A stretch of 64,000 nucleotides of DNA from Microbaculum marinum (GCF_042646165.1 NZ_JBHRTC010000015.1), one strand, 5' to 3'. Shown: positions 9,256-19,601, counted from the first letter of the stretch. The notes: generated by a model from the sequence alone, not told the origin. A program made the numbers and translations.

Positions 9256-10572
9256 TTACTGCGGCACGGTTTCCTGGATCCTCAGGACATGGCCTGCCAG
9301 ATACAGCGACCCGCAGATCAGGACGCGGATCGGCTCGCCGCGCGGCAGGCCGGCGAGCGCCTGCTGGACACTTCCCGCGACACGGGCGGTCAGCCCCGCA
9401 CGGGCGGCGTCGCTTGCCAGTTCGGCGGCCCCGAAGCTTGCCTCCACGTCGGGAATCGGCACCGTCACCACCTCGCGTGCCAGCCCCTCGAATGAGGCAA
9501 AGAAGCCGGAGGCGTCCTTGCTGGTCAGCATGCCTGCAATGAGATAGAGCGGCCGCGGACTGCGGTCCTCGAGCTCGGCCAGCGCCGAGGCCAGCACCTC
9601 GCCGGCGGCCGGATTGTGGCCGCCGTCGAGCCAGATCTCCGCGCCCTCCGGCGCGGCCTCGACGATCGGTCCGTAGGACAGCGGCTGCAGCCGGGCGGGC
9701 CACTCGACATTCTGCATGCCCGCCGCGATCGCCGCTTCGTCGACATCGTAGGGCAGATGCCGCAACGTCGCGATCGCCGCGCCGGCGTTCTCCAGCTGGT
9801 GGCGACCGACCAGACGCGGCAGCGGCAGATCCATCAGGCCCTGTTCGTCCTGAAAGACGAGGCGGCCGCGCTCTTCCGTGGCGTGCCAGTCCTGGCCCGA
9901 GATCGACAACGGTGCGGCGAGCCGCGCCGCTGCCCGCTCTATCACCCGCTCGACCTCGCGCGGCTGGGCGGCGACGATGCAGGGAACGCCCTTCTTCAGG
10001 ATACCCGCCTTCTCGCGCGCGATCAGCTCGATCGTGTCGCCGAGATACTGGGCGTGATCCATGGAGATCGGGGTGATGATGGTGGCGAGCGGCCTGTCGA
10101 CGACATTGGTTGCATCGAGCCGCCCGCCGAGGCCGACTTCCAGCAGCAGCAGGTCGGCGGGATGGCGCGAAAACACCAGGAACGCGGCGGCCGTGGTGAT
10201 CTCGAAGATCGTGATCGGTTCGCCGCCATTGGCCTTCTCGCATTCGGCGAGCGCGGCCGCGAGTTCTCTTTCCGTGACGAATCCGCTGCCCTTCTCGCCG
10301 CCGTCATTGGCCAGCCGGATCCGTTCGTGGAACCGCACCAGGTGGGGCGACGTATAGACGTGCGCGCCGTAGCCTACCGCCTCGGTCATCGACCGGAGAT
10401 AGGCGGCGGTCGAGCCCTTGCCGTTGGTCCCGGCGATATGGACGACCGGCGGCAGCCGGCGCTCGGGATGACCGAGCTGTTCGAGAATCCGGTGCATCCG
10501 CCCCAGCGACAGGTCGATCTTGCGGGGGTGCAGCTCGGCGAGCCGTTCGAGGATCAGGTCGGATGAAGCCAT
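9256..10572 (-). CDS. folC: FolC, dihydrofolate/folylpolyglutamate synthase
   Basis: A 438-residue Mur-ligase-family enzyme. It joins glutamate to dihydropteroate and then extends the glutamate tail of folates. The P-loop is HIAGTNGKGST (around residues 45-55). EITTAAAFLVF, EVGLGGRLDATN, MDHAQYLGDT and WLDGGHNPAA are ATP/Mg and substrate motifs of the family. The start chosen is ATG at 10572, preceded by AAGAGA. An in-frame ATG at 10614 would add 14 residues without homology. It is the last gene of the minus-strand array, 118 bp after accD, an accD-folC arrangement seen in many proteobacteria. Confidence 0.95.
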   Translation of the reverse strand: MASSDLILERLAELHPRKIDLSLGRMHRILEQLGHPERRLPPVVHIAGTNGKGSTAAYLRSMTEAVGYGAHVYTSPHLVRFHERIRLANDGGEKGSGFVTERELAAALAECEKANGGEPITIFEITTAAAFLVFSRHPADLLLLEVGLGGRLDATNVVDRPLATIITPISMDHAQYLGDTIELIAREKAGILKKGVPCIVAAQPREVERVIERAAARLAAPLSISGQDWHATEERGRLVFQDEQGLMDLPLPRLVGRHQLENAGAAIATLRHLPYDVDEAAIAAGMQNVEWPARLQPLSYGPIVEAAPEGAEIWLDGGHNPAAGEVLASALAELEDRSPRPLYLIAGMLTSKDASGFFASFEGLAREVVTVPIPDVEASFGAAELASDAARAGLTARVAGSVQQALAGLPRGEPIRVLICGSLYLAGHVLRIQETVPQ

Positions 10573-10690
10573 GGGAGATCTCTTGCGCCCCGGTTGTGCC
10601 GGTTCGTGGGGCATTCAGGTTCGGTTCGTATATAGGACGGCAACCGGCCGGAGTCAGCCGCCCGGACTCTTCGGGGCCGTGGTCGGTGCC

Positions 10691-11644
10691 TCAGTCGGCG
10701 GCTTCGGCGAGCGGAACCGGTACCGGCTCGGGCTCGCCGTCGGCCGACGTCTTCGTATCGGCGGCCTCTGTTTCCGCCTGCACCGCTGAGAAGGACGGCG
10801 CCTTCAACAGGAGCCGGCAGACGCGGCTCAGCGTCTCGCGCAACTCCAGCCGCGATACCACCATGTCGACCATGCCATGGTCGAGCAGGTACTCGGCGCG
10901 CTGGAATCCCTCGGGCAGCTTCTCGCGGATCGTCTGCTCGATGACGCGCGGTCCGGCAAAGCCGATGAGCGCGCCGGGTTCCGCGATATGGATGTCGCCG
11001 AGCATGGCGTAGGAGGCCGTGACGCCGCCCGTCGTCGGATTGGTCAGCACGACGATATAGGGTTGGCCGGCCTCGCGCAGCTTCTGCACCGCGACCGTGG
11101 TCCGCGGCATCTGCATCAGCGAAAGGATGCCTTCCTGCATCCGCGCACCGCCCGAGGCCGCAAACATGATGAAGGGCGTCTGCCGCTCGGCCGCCGTTTC
11201 GAGGCCGGTGATCACCGCCTCGCCGGCGGCCATGCCGAGCGAGCCGCCCATGAACTCGAAGTTCTGGATGCCGACCGTCACCGGCAGGGCGTCAAGCGTA
11301 CCGTAGGCGATGCGCACGGCGTCGCGGGCGCCGGTCTTGTTGCGCGCGTCCTTGATCCGGTCCGAATAGCGCCGCTCGTCGCGGAACCGCAGCGGGTCCG
11401 GTGAGACCTCGGGCGTCTCGATCGTCACGTATTCGCCGTTGTCGAACAGCTGCTTCAGCCGTGCGTCGACCGGCATCCGCATGTGATGGCCGGACCCGGG
11501 AATGACGTAGAGATTGGCCTCCAGATCGCGGTGAAACACCATCTCGCCCGTTTCCGGGCACTTGACCCAGAGATTGTCCGGCACTTCCTTCTTTTCCAGG
11601 AAGCTGCGGATCTTGGGTCGGACGACGCTGTTGATCCAGTTCAC
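10691..11644 (-). CDS. accD: Acetyl-CoA carboxylase carboxyltransferase subunit beta
   Basis: A 317-residue carboxyltransferase beta subunit. With AccA it moves CO2 from carboxybiotin to acetyl-CoA, the first step of fatty acid synthesis. The crotonase-like core has GGSLGMAAGEAV, ASGGARMQEG, TNPTTGGVTASYAMLGD and IGFAGPRVIEQT. The N-terminal zinc ribbon of E. coli AccD is degenerate: WVKCPETGEMVFHRD and VIPGSGHHMRM keep only one of the four cysteines. I recall this from alphaproteobacterial AccD, so it is not a defect. The start is GTG at 11644 with GAGG upstream; the open frame before it carries no homology. Residues after ~285 are an acidic Glu/Pro/Ala tail. Confidence 0.95.
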   Translation of the reverse strand: MNWINSVVRPKIRSFLEKKEVPDNLWVKCPETGEMVFHRDLEANLYVIPGSGHHMRMPVDARLKQLFDNGEYVTIETPEVSPDPLRFRDERRYSDRIKDARNKTGARDAVRIAYGTLDALPVTVGIQNFEFMGGSLGMAAGEAVITGLETAAERQTPFIMFAASGGARMQEGILSLMQMPRTTVAVQKLREAGQPYIVVLTNPTTGGVTASYAMLGDIHIAEPGALIGFAGPRVIEQTIREKLPEGFQRAEYLLDHGMVDMVVSRLELRETLSRVCRLLLKAPSFSAVQAETEAADTKTSADGEPEPVPVPLAEAAD

Positions 11645-11715
11645 ATAAGCCTCGCTTTGTCGCACCCCCGCCACGGGCGAATACCGGCGGTCGGGGTACG
11701 GTTGCAGTATCGCAG

Positions 11716-12558
11716 CTATTCGGCGGCTTTGGGGCGGCCCGCGCGCACGCCGTCCGCAAGCTGCGACACCAGGCCGGAGACCGCCTCGACGGTTCCACCG
11801 GTAGCATGTCCGTCGGCATCGAGCGAGCCGCGTACGGCCTCGACCAGGGCGGAGCCGACGACGACGCCGTCGGCGCCGGCCGCGATCGCCGCGGCCTGAT
11901 CGGGCGTCTTGACGCCGAAGCCGACGACGACGGGCAGTTCGGTGTGGCGCTTGATGCGCCCGACCGCTGACGTGACCGCGCCGATATCGGGCGCCCGCGT
12001 GCCGGTGATGCCGGTGATCGAGACGTAGTAGACGAAGCCGGAGGTGTTGGCCAGGACGAACGGCAGGCGCCTCTCGTCGGTCGTCGGCGTCGCCAGACGG
12101 ATGAAGTTGATCCCCCGCTCGATCGACGGCAGGCACAGCTCGTCGTCGGCCTCCGGCGGCAGGTCGACGATGATCAGCCCGTCGACGCCGGCTTCCCTGG
12201 CGTCGTCCAGGAAGGTTTCGCTGCCGTAGGAATAGATCGGGTTGTAGTAGCCCATCAGGACGATCGGGGTGTCGTCGTCGCCGGACCGGAAGCCGCGGAC
12301 GAGTTCGAGCGTCCGGCGCAGCGTCTGGCCGGCCTTCAGCGCGCGCAGGCCCGCAGCCTGGACGGCCGGTCCGTCGGCCATCGGATCGGAGAACGGCATG
12401 CCGATCTCGATCACGTCGGCGCCGGCGGCCGGCAATGCCTTCAGGATTTCCAGCGACGTGTCGGGATCGGGGTCGCCGGCCATCACGAAGGTCACGAAGG
12501 CCGCTCGGCCTTCCGAATGCAGGGCCGCGAAGCGCCGGTCGATGCGGGAGGTGGTCAT
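11716..12558 (-). CDS. trpA: Tryptophan synthase alpha subunit
   Basis: A 280-residue TIM barrel that cleaves indole-3-glycerol phosphate to indole and glyceraldehyde-3-phosphate, channelling indole to TrpB. The catalytic Glu and Asp are E51 (VIEIGMPFSDP) and D62 (MADGPAVQ). The phosphate-binding segments VGFGVKTPDQA and GVVVGSALVE are intact. The ATG at 12558 matches the family start MTTSRIDRRFA; the frame continues upstream through DNA of the DUF559 gene and is ignored. It is separated from trpB by a plus-strand gene and repeats, so it may not share trpB mRNA efficiently. Confidence 0.96.
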   Translation of the reverse strand: MTTSRIDRRFAALHSEGRAAFVTFVMAGDPDPDTSLEILKALPAAGADVIEIGMPFSDPMADGPAVQAAGLRALKAGQTLRRTLELVRGFRSGDDDTPIVLMGYYNPIYSYGSETFLDDAREAGVDGLIIVDLPPEADDELCLPSIERGINFIRLATPTTDERRLPFVLANTSGFVYYVSITGITGTRAPDIGAVTSAVGRIKRHTELPVVVGFGVKTPDQAAAIAAGADGVVVGSALVEAVRGSLDADGHATGGTVEAVSGLVSQLADGVRAGRPKAAE

Positions 12559-12585
12559 GGTGCGCAGGCCGTGTTTTCGTGGGGC

Positions 12586-12936
12586 ATGGAGCAATTCAGG
12601 AAGCGATCGGCTGAACTGCGGAGTCGGCAGACCAGGGCCGAGGCACGCCTGTGGAGTGCTCTGAGGAATCGCAGGCTGGCGGAGTGGAAGTTCCGTAGAC
12701 AGCACCCGATCGACCGGTATGTCGTCGACTTCGTGACGATCGGCGGGAAGCTGATCGTCGAAGTGGACGGCGTGACGCATGTGACCGGCGAGGAACGTGC
12801 AAAGGACGACGAACGGACACGCATCCTCGAGTCGCTCGGCTTTCGCGTCGTCCGGGTCTCGAACACCGACGTGTACGAAAACCTCGACGGCGTTCTTGCG
12901 ATGATCTTTGAGGAACTCACCCTATCGCGCCGGTAG
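12586..12936 (+). CDS. DUF559 endonuclease-like protein
   Basis: A 116-residue DUF559 protein, a small restriction-endonuclease-like fold related to very-short-patch repair nucleases. RAEARLWSALRNRRLAEWKFRRQHPI, YVVDF and LIVEVDGVTH are the core; VVDF and EVDG carry the presumed acidic metal ligands, and LGFRVVRVSNTDV is the conserved C-terminal strand. No cellular function is established for the family. It lies on the opposite strand inside the trp cluster, between trpA and trpB, next to two inverted palindromic repeats. That suggests a small gene inserted with its repeats into a conserved operon. The ATG chosen is where family similarity begins (MEQFRKRSAELR). Confidence 0.85.
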   Translation: MEQFRKRSAELRSRQTRAEARLWSALRNRRLAEWKFRRQHPIDRYVVDFVTIGGKLIVEVDGVTHVTGEERAKDDERTRILESLGFRVVRVSNTDVYENLDGVLAMIFEELTLSRR

Positions 12937-12938
12937 AG

Positions 12939-12994
12939 CCCCCTCACCCGGGCCTGGCTTTGCCAGTCCCGACCTCTCCCCGCCGGGGAGAGGT
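12939..12994 (+). repeat. Intergenic palindromic repeat, copy A
   Basis: It reads from CCCCCTCACCCGGG through TGGCTTTGCCA to an 11-bp-arm palindrome (ACCTCTCCCCG, one base, complement) at 12972-12994. It begins 3 bp after the DUF559 stop. Two hairpins in tandem with a CCCTCACCC entry are typical of dispersed extragenic palindromes of alphaproteobacteria. Confidence 0.8.
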
Positions 12995-13068
12995 GATGGA
13001 GCAAGCTGTCAGTAAGGTGCCCCAGATGGGGTCTTCGATCGTTTGGAAGACCAGCACAACGAACTCCC

Positions 13069-13120
13069 ACCTCTCCCCGGCGGGGAGAGGTCGGCGCCTT
13101 TGGCGCCGGGTGACGGGGAG
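13069..13120 (-). repeat. Intergenic palindromic repeat, copy B (inverted)
   Basis: An inverted version of the repeat at 12939-12994. The palindrome ACCTCTCCCCG-G-CGGGGAGAGGT is at 13069-13091, followed by a second hairpin, GGCGCCTTTGGCGCC, and by GGGTGACGGGGAG. It ends 18 bp before the trpB stop. The two copies face each other across 74 bp of unique sequence and could form a large stem in RNA. Confidence 0.8.
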
Positions 13121-13138
13121 CGGACGTTGCCGTATCCC

Positions 13139-14352
<1,214 letters not shown>

Positions 14353-14356
<4 letters not shown>

Positions 14357-15078
14357 GTCGGTATCCTTTCGAGTGCGCCGCCGCCCGCCGTAACGGTTTC
14401 CCGCCCGACGGCGCGAACGGCGTCGACGAAGCTGCGGATCGCGGCGGGATCCTTGCGGCCGGGCGCGGATTCGACCCCGGACGACACGTCGACGGCGCCG
14501 GGCCGCGCAATGCGGATGGCCGTGGCGACGGTGTCGGGATCCAGCCCACCCGACAGCATGAATGGCAGGGGCAGGTCAAGCCCGGCGAGCAGCCGCCAGT
14601 CGAACGAGAGGCCCAACCCGCCGGGCCGGGATGCCCCGGGAGGGGCCTTGGCGTCGAACAGGATTCGGTCGGCGACATCGAAATAGGCGCGTGCGCGCTC
14701 GATGTCCGCGACGTCCCGCACGGCGATCATCTTCATCACCGGCAGCCGGTAGCGTGCCTTCAGCGCAGCGACCCGTTTGGGGCTTTCGTCGCCGTGCAGC
14801 TGCAGGAGATCGGGGCACAGCGTCGTGCAGATGTCGTCGAAGGCCCGGTCGTCGGCGTCCACCGTCAGGGCGACGATCCTGGCGCGGCCGCGCAACGGCT
14901 TCGCCAGTTCGGCGGCCCGGCCCGTCGCCAGATGGCGCGGGCTCGGCGGAAAGAACACGAAGCCGGCCAGATCGGCCCCGGCCTGGAGCGTCGCGGCAAC
15001 GGCGGCCTCGTCGGTCAGGCCGCAGATCTTCACCTGGATGGAGTACGGTTCGGGCACCGGCCCTTGGACCTCCCGCAT
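14353..15078 (-). CDS. trpF: Phosphoribosylanthranilate isomerase
   Basis: A 241-residue TIM barrel that isomerises phosphoribosylanthranilate to CdRP in tryptophan synthesis. The catalytic Cys is C19 (VKICGLT). GFVFFPPSPRHL, LQLHGDES, FMLSGGLDPDTV and DVSSGVESAPGRKD are family blocks. The ATG at 15078 is supported by AAGGA 7 bases upstream, although it places about 14 residues before the usual N-terminus; the frame upstream of it has no homology. First gene of the trpF-trpB pair. Confidence 0.95.
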
Positions 15079-15178
15079 GTCTGTATCCTTGATTGAGGCG
15101 ATAGGTGCCACGAAAGTGCGGCGGGAGTCCATGCGGAGAGGGGGCTCCGGCGGGGCCTCGACCTTCCGGGGCCCGGCT

Positions 15179-15526
15179 TCAGGTGCGCCTGAGCACGGGC
15201 AGTCCCGGTGCGCCCGCCTCGTCGGCCTGCTTGCGCCGGGTCTCGTCGAGGCGGTAGCGGGCCCGTGCGGCTTCCTGGCGATGGACACGCGCCCGCCGGC
15301 GCCACTTGCCCTGGCTGAGCCAGGCGGCGGTGCCACCGACGACTACGCCGACGAGCAGCGCGGCGAAGATGATCAGAAACAGCGGCAGGGTGACGGAAAC
15401 GGCGGGATCTGTGCCGTTGAACGGGTCGAGCGAGATGGTGACCGGATGCCGGTTGGCGACCGACAGCACGATCAGGATCACGGCGAGCGGCAGATAGATC
15501 AGAAACTGGACGAGGCGGCGGATCAT
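15179..15526 (-). CDS. LapA-family membrane protein
   Basis: A 115-residue protein with two membrane segments (about residues 6-24 and 45-70) joined by a short loop with RHPVTISLDPF, then a basic, charged cytoplasmic tail. This is the LapA/DUF1049 layout. In E. coli LapA works with LapB at the inner membrane in controlling LPS synthesis, but in alphaproteobacteria the role is not established. It lies between ihfB and trpF on the same strand, a common order in Hyphomicrobiales. Confidence 0.82.
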   Translation of the reverse strand: MIRRLVQFLIYLPLAVILIVLSVANRHPVTISLDPFNGTDPAVSVTLPLFLIIFAALLVGVVVGGTAAWLSQGKWRRRARVHRQEAARARYRLDETRRKQADEAGAPGLPVLRRT

Positions 15527-15584
15527 CGCGGCTCAATCGCCTCCTGGAGCGGGCTTCTAGACGGGATCGTCGAAACGATATCGC

Positions 15585-15872
15585 CTAAACGCTGCCGCCG
15601 TTCAACCGTTCGCGCATTTCCTTGCCGGTCTTGAAGAAAGGCACGTTCTTCTGCTCGACGGAAACTTTGGCGCCGGTCCGCGGATTGCGTCCGGTGCGGG
15701 CGGGGCGGTGCTTCACCGAGAACGCGCCGAAGCCGCGAAGCTCGACCCGGTCGCCGCGTGCGAGCGCTGCGGTGATCTCGTCGAGTATCGTATTCACGAT
15801 CATTTCGACGTGTCGCTGGTATAGATGCGGATTTGCCTGGGCAATCCGCTGCACCAGCTCGGATTTGATCAT
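15585..15872 (-). CDS. ihfB: Integration host factor beta subunit
   Basis: A 95-residue HU/IHF family protein. With IHF-alpha it bends DNA sharply at specific sites and supports sigma-54 transcription, recombination and replication. MIKSELVQRIAQANPHL, the DNA arm RNPRTGAKVSV and the C-terminal PFFKTGKEMRERLN are diagnostic for the beta subunit. It lies 30 bp after sppA and downstream of rpsA, the same rpsA-ihfB linkage as in E. coli. Confidence 0.95.
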   Translation of the reverse strand: MIKSELVQRIAQANPHLYQRHVEMIVNTILDEITAALARGDRVELRGFGAFSVKHRPARTGRNPRTGAKVSVEQKNVPFFKTGKEMRERLNGGSV

Positions 15873-15902
15873 CTCGCCCCCTCGAAGATCTTGGCGAAAT
15901 TC

Positions 15903-16874
15903 TTATTGTTCAAGGTCTTGAGGCTGCCAGACGGATACCAGCCCGTCAAGGCTGCCGACGCTGCTACGCGCACTGCGTTCGATGACGAGGGCCAGCGTGT
16001 CCCATCCCAGGCCGCGCGCCAACGACGCGGCCGCGCCGGCAATGCCGATTCCGCTCAGCCCGCTCTCCGGCTTCCATTCGCGGATGTCGAGATCGCGGTC
16101 GATGCGGTACTCGGTCGCAAGCCAGTCGCGCACCGCGTCCTCGCCGCCGATCGCATCGATCAGATCGAGCTTCAGCGCCTGGCCGCCGCTGTAGACCCGG
16201 CCGTCGGCGATCCTGCGCGCCTCGACGGGGTCGAGCTTGCGGCGGTCGGCGACCAGTCCGACGAACCAGTCGTAGGAATCCATGACCAGCGAGCGGATCG
16301 CCGCCTTGGCGTCTTCGCTGGTCGGCTCGAACGGGTTCGGCTCGGCCTTCAGCGGGCCGCTCTTGATGGTCTCGAAATCGATGCCGATGTCGCCGAGCAT
16401 CCGGTGCACGTCCGCCCACTGGAACAGGACGCCGATCGAGCCGGTGATCGAGGTGCGACGCGCGACGATGTGGTCGGCGGCGATCGCTGCGGCATAGCCG
16501 CCCGACGCCGCGACGGTGCCGATCTGGGCGACGACGGGCTTGCGGGCGGCGACCTTGCGGATCGCATCGAAGACGGATTCGGCGCCGGCCGTGGTGCCGC
16601 CCGGACTGTCGATCGCCACGATCAGCGCCTTGGCGGCGCTGGAATTGGCGATCTTGTCGAACATCTGCTCGACCTTGCGGTCCTCGACGATGATGCCTGT
16701 CAGGTTGACCCGGGCGACGTGGGAACTGCGGGGGCCGAACAGCCCGTTCTGCATGCTCGCCGCGGCGACCCCTAGGATGGCGACGACGGCAAGGACGAAG
16801 GCGGCGACGCGCCAGAAGGACAGTTTCCGCCGCAGGCGGCGGCGGTCGACGAGCTGATCTGCGTCCAACGACAT
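15903..16874 (-). CDS. sppA: SppA signal peptide peptidase, short form
   Basis: A 323-residue S49 serine protease anchored by one N-terminal membrane segment (about residues 21-41), with the catalytic domain in the periplasm. It degrades cleaved signal peptides in the membrane. The nucleophile is S124 (GTVAASGGYAAA), and K176 in KSGPLKAEPNPF is the candidate general base. DSPGGT and TGSIGVL form the oxyanion and substrate groove. The length matches the short SppA of alphaproteobacteria and Bacillus, with one catalytic domain rather than the tandem form of E. coli. It lies between rpsA and ihfB. Confidence 0.92.
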   Translation of the reverse strand: MSLDADQLVDRRRLRRKLSFWRVAAFVLAVVAILGVAAASMQNGLFGPRSSHVARVNLTGIIVEDRKVEQMFDKIANSSAAKALIVAIDSPGGTTAGAESVFDAIRKVAARKPVVAQIGTVAASGGYAAAIAADHIVARRTSITGSIGVLFQWADVHRMLGDIGIDFETIKSGPLKAEPNPFEPTSEDAKAAIRSLVMDSYDWFVGLVADRRKLDPVEARRIADGRVYSGGQALKLDLIDAIGGEDAVRDWLATEYRIDRDLDIREWKPESGLSGIGIAGAAASLARGLGWDTLALVIERSARSSVGSLDGLVSVWQPQDLEQ

Positions 16875-16986
16875 TGCCCCAGGCGCTCCTCAGGTCGAAC
16901 CTGTCTTCGAAATGACGGTCGCGGCACGGGGCCGCGACCGGAATTGGTGTGACGCTGCGCGGTGTCGGACCGGCCGGATGGCCGTC

Positions 16987-18732
16987 CTACTTCTCCGCGT
17001 CGTCGTCGGACTCGTCGGCCGGGGCCTGTTCCTGGGCACGGCTGAGCGCCGCGCCGAGGATGTCCCCGAGCGAGGCACCGGAGTCGGTCGACCCGTACTG
17101 GGCGACGGCTTCCTTCTCTTCGGCGATCTCGAGCGCCTTGATCGACACCGAGACCTTGCGGGTCTTGCGGTCGAACTGGGTGACGCGGGCGTCGACCTTC
17201 TCGCCGGTGGCGAAGCGCTCTGGCCGCTGCTCGGAGCGGTCGCGGGCCAGATCCGAACGCCGGATGAACGACGTCAGGTCGGTGCCGGCGATCTTCACCT
17301 CGATGCCGTTGTCCTTGACGTCGGTGACCTCGCAGGTGACCACCGCGCCCTTGCGGATGTCGGAGGCCTCGGCGGACACGAACGGATCGCCCTCGAGTTG
17401 CTTGATGCCGAGGCTGATGCGCTCCTTGTCGACGTCGATGTCGAGCACCTGCGCCTTGACCATGTCGCCGCGGTTGAACTCCTCGATGACCTGTTCGCCC
17501 GGGCGGTTCCAGTCGAGGTCGGAGAGGTGCACCATGCCGTCGACGTCGCCGTCGAGGCCGATGAACAGGCCGAACTCGGTCTTGTTCTTGACCTCGCCCT
17601 CGATGACCGAGCCGACCGGGTACTTCTCGGCGAAGCTGTCCCACGGATTGTCCATGGTCTGCTTCAGGCCGAGCGAGATGCGCCGCTTGACCGGATCGAC
17701 CTCGAGCACCTGCACCTCGACCTCCTGGGAGGTGGAGACGATCTTGCCCGGATGGACGTTCTTCTTGGTCCAGCTCATCTCGGAGACGTGGATCAGACCC
17801 TCGACACCGGGCTCCAGCTCCACGAAGGCGCCGTAGTCGGTGATGTTGGTGACGCGGCCCTTGAAGCGCGCATCGACCGGGTACTTGGCCTCCACGCCCT
17901 CCCACGGATCGGCCTCAAGCTGCTTCATGCCGAGGCTGATGCGCTGGGTCTCGTGGTTGATCTTGATGATCCGCACCTTGACCGTCTGGCCGACGGCGAG
18001 AACCTCGGTGGGATGATTGATGCGCCGCCACGCGATATCGGTGACGTGCAGCAGTCCGTCGATGCCGCCGAGGTCGACGAACGCACCGTAGTCGGTGATG
18101 TTCTTGACGACGCCCTCGATGACCTGGCCTTCCTCGAGGCTCTGGACCAGTTCCGAACGCTGCTCGGCGCGGGTCTCTTCCAGGACGGTGCGGCGGGAGA
18201 CGACGATGTTGCCGCGGCGCCGGTCCATCTTGAGGATCTGGAAGGGCTGCGGAGTGTTCATCAGCGGACCGACGTCGCGCACCGGCCGGATGTCGACCTG
18301 GCTCCTCGGCAGGAAGGCGACGGCGCCGTCGAGATCGACGGTGAAGCCGCCCTTGACCGAGTTGAAGATCATTCCCTCGACCTTCTCGTTGGCGGCGTAG
18401 GCCTTCTCGAGCTTCTCCCAGCTCTCCTCGCGGCGTGCCTTGTCGCGGCTGATGACCGCCTCTCCGAGCGCGTTCTCGACGCGCTCCAGATAGACTTCCA
18501 CCTCGTCGCCGACCTTCAGGCTCGACTCGCGGCCCGGCGCGCCGAACTCGCGAACCGGCACGCGGCCTTCCGTCTTCAGACCGACGTCGATGACCGCCAT
18601 GTCCTTCTCGATGGCGACGACGGTGCCCTTTACGACAGAGCCTTCCTCGAGAGTGTTCTGGGTGAAGCTCTCTTCGAGGAGAGCTGCGAAATCTTCACGT
18701 GAAGGGGTATTTTCCATGCTGGCTATGGCCAC
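16987..18732 (-). CDS. rpsA: 30S ribosomal protein S1
   Basis: About 581 residues with six S1 RNA-binding repeats. Each carries the GxVxxITDYGAFVDL type strand (for example VVKNITDYGAFVDLG, RVTNITDYGAFVELE, EVKNKTEFGLFIGLD). S1 brings mRNA to the 30S subunit. The C-terminus is acidic. The GTG at 18732 is preferred because AGGA lies 8 bases before it. An ATG five codons later (18717) starts MENTPSREDFAALLEESF, where family similarity begins, and is the alternative. The 236-bp gap upstream to cmk shows no gene; a TATACG box there could belong to an rpsA promoter, but I found no good -35. Confidence 0.95.
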   Translation of the reverse strand: MAIASMENTPSREDFAALLEESFTQNTLEEGSVVKGTVVAIEKDMAVIDVGLKTEGRVPVREFGAPGRESSLKVGDEVEVYLERVENALGEAVISRDKARREESWEKLEKAYAANEKVEGMIFNSVKGGFTVDLDGAVAFLPRSQVDIRPVRDVGPLMNTPQPFQILKMDRRRGNIVVSRRTVLEETRAEQRSELVQSLEEGQVIEGVVKNITDYGAFVDLGGIDGLLHVTDIAWRRINHPTEVLAVGQTVKVRIIKINHETQRISLGMKQLEADPWEGVEAKYPVDARFKGRVTNITDYGAFVELEPGVEGLIHVSEMSWTKKNVHPGKIVSTSQEVEVQVLEVDPVKRRISLGLKQTMDNPWDSFAEKYPVGSVIEGEVKNKTEFGLFIGLDGDVDGMVHLSDLDWNRPGEQVIEEFNRGDMVKAQVLDIDVDKERISLGIKQLEGDPFVSAEASDIRKGAVVTCEVTDVKDNGIEVKIAGTDLTSFIRRSDLARDRSEQRPERFATGEKVDARVTQFDRKTRKVSVSIKALEIAEEKEAVAQYGSTDSGASLGDILGAALSRAQEQAPADESDDDAEK

Positions 18733-18968
18733 GGTGTTTTCCTGCTCCTGTTCGGGGCCGTCCGACCGTACCGGCCGATCCCGAAAATGTGTGTTGGCAC
18801 CCGCCGCACCCGACCCGCGCACCAGTGCGCGTCACGACCGAGACATTCACGGCTGGCGATGAACCTGTCTTCCGGGGGATGCGGGCGAACCGGCGTCCGG
18901 CAGCGAATGAAAACCCTGCCGGAAGCACGTATAGGGGCGCGGCAGGGACAGGCCCTGAAGACGCACCC

Positions 18969-19601
18969 TCATATCGCCGCTTGCGAGCCGCTGATCAAGT
19001 CCACAGCCGCCCGGAACGCGGCTTCTATATCCAAGTCGGTGGTATCGAGCAAGTGCGCGTCGTCCGCGGGCCGCAAAGGCGACACGGCGCGGGACGTGTC
19101 GCGGGCGTCGCGTCGGCGGATGTCGGCGAGCACCTGTTCGGGGGCTGCGTCCGATCCGCCGGCCACCATTTCCCGCCAGCGACGCTCGGCCCGGGCCTCT
19201 GCCGAGGCGGTGACGAACAGCTTGGCATCGGCGCACGGGCAGACCACGGTGCCGATGTCGCGCCCGTCGAGGACCGCGCCCGGCGGCACGGCAGCGAAGT
19301 CGCGCTGGAACGCGAGAACGGCGCTGCGCACCTCCGGATCCGCCGCGACGATCGAGGCCGCCTCTCCGACCCCCGGCTGGCGCAGGGCCGCCTCGTCACG
19401 GAGCGCGGCCGCATCGAGCCGTTTCGCCGCGTCGCGTCTGTGTCCGGGATCCTCGACGTCGCCGCCGGACTCCAGCACGGCCCGCGCCACGGCCCGATAG
19501 AGCAAGCCGGTGTCGAGCCGGCGCAGGCCGAAATGGGCTGCAATCCGTTTCGCCAGGGTTCCCTTGCCGGACGCGGCCGGGCCGTCGATTGCGATGATCA
19601 C
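18969..19601 (-). CDS. cmk: Cytidylate kinase
   Basis: A 210-residue P-loop kinase that phosphorylates CMP and dCMP. Walker A is GPAASGKGT (residues 7-15); RRLDTGLLYRAVA binds the nucleotide, and VLDGRDIGTVVCP and ADAKLFVTA are family blocks. Its ATG overlaps the aroA stop by 4 bases, so aroA-cmk form a coupled pair upstream of rpsA, the usual order in alphaproteobacteria. Confidence 0.96.
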   Translation of the reverse strand: MIIAIDGPAASGKGTLAKRIAAHFGLRRLDTGLLYRAVARAVLESGGDVEDPGHRRDAAKRLDAAALRDEAALRQPGVGEAASIVAADPEVRSAVLAFQRDFAAVPPGAVLDGRDIGTVVCPCADAKLFVTASAEARAERRWREMVAGGSDAAPEQVLADIRRRDARDTSRAVSPLRPADDAHLLDTTDLDIEAAFRAAVDLISGSQAAI

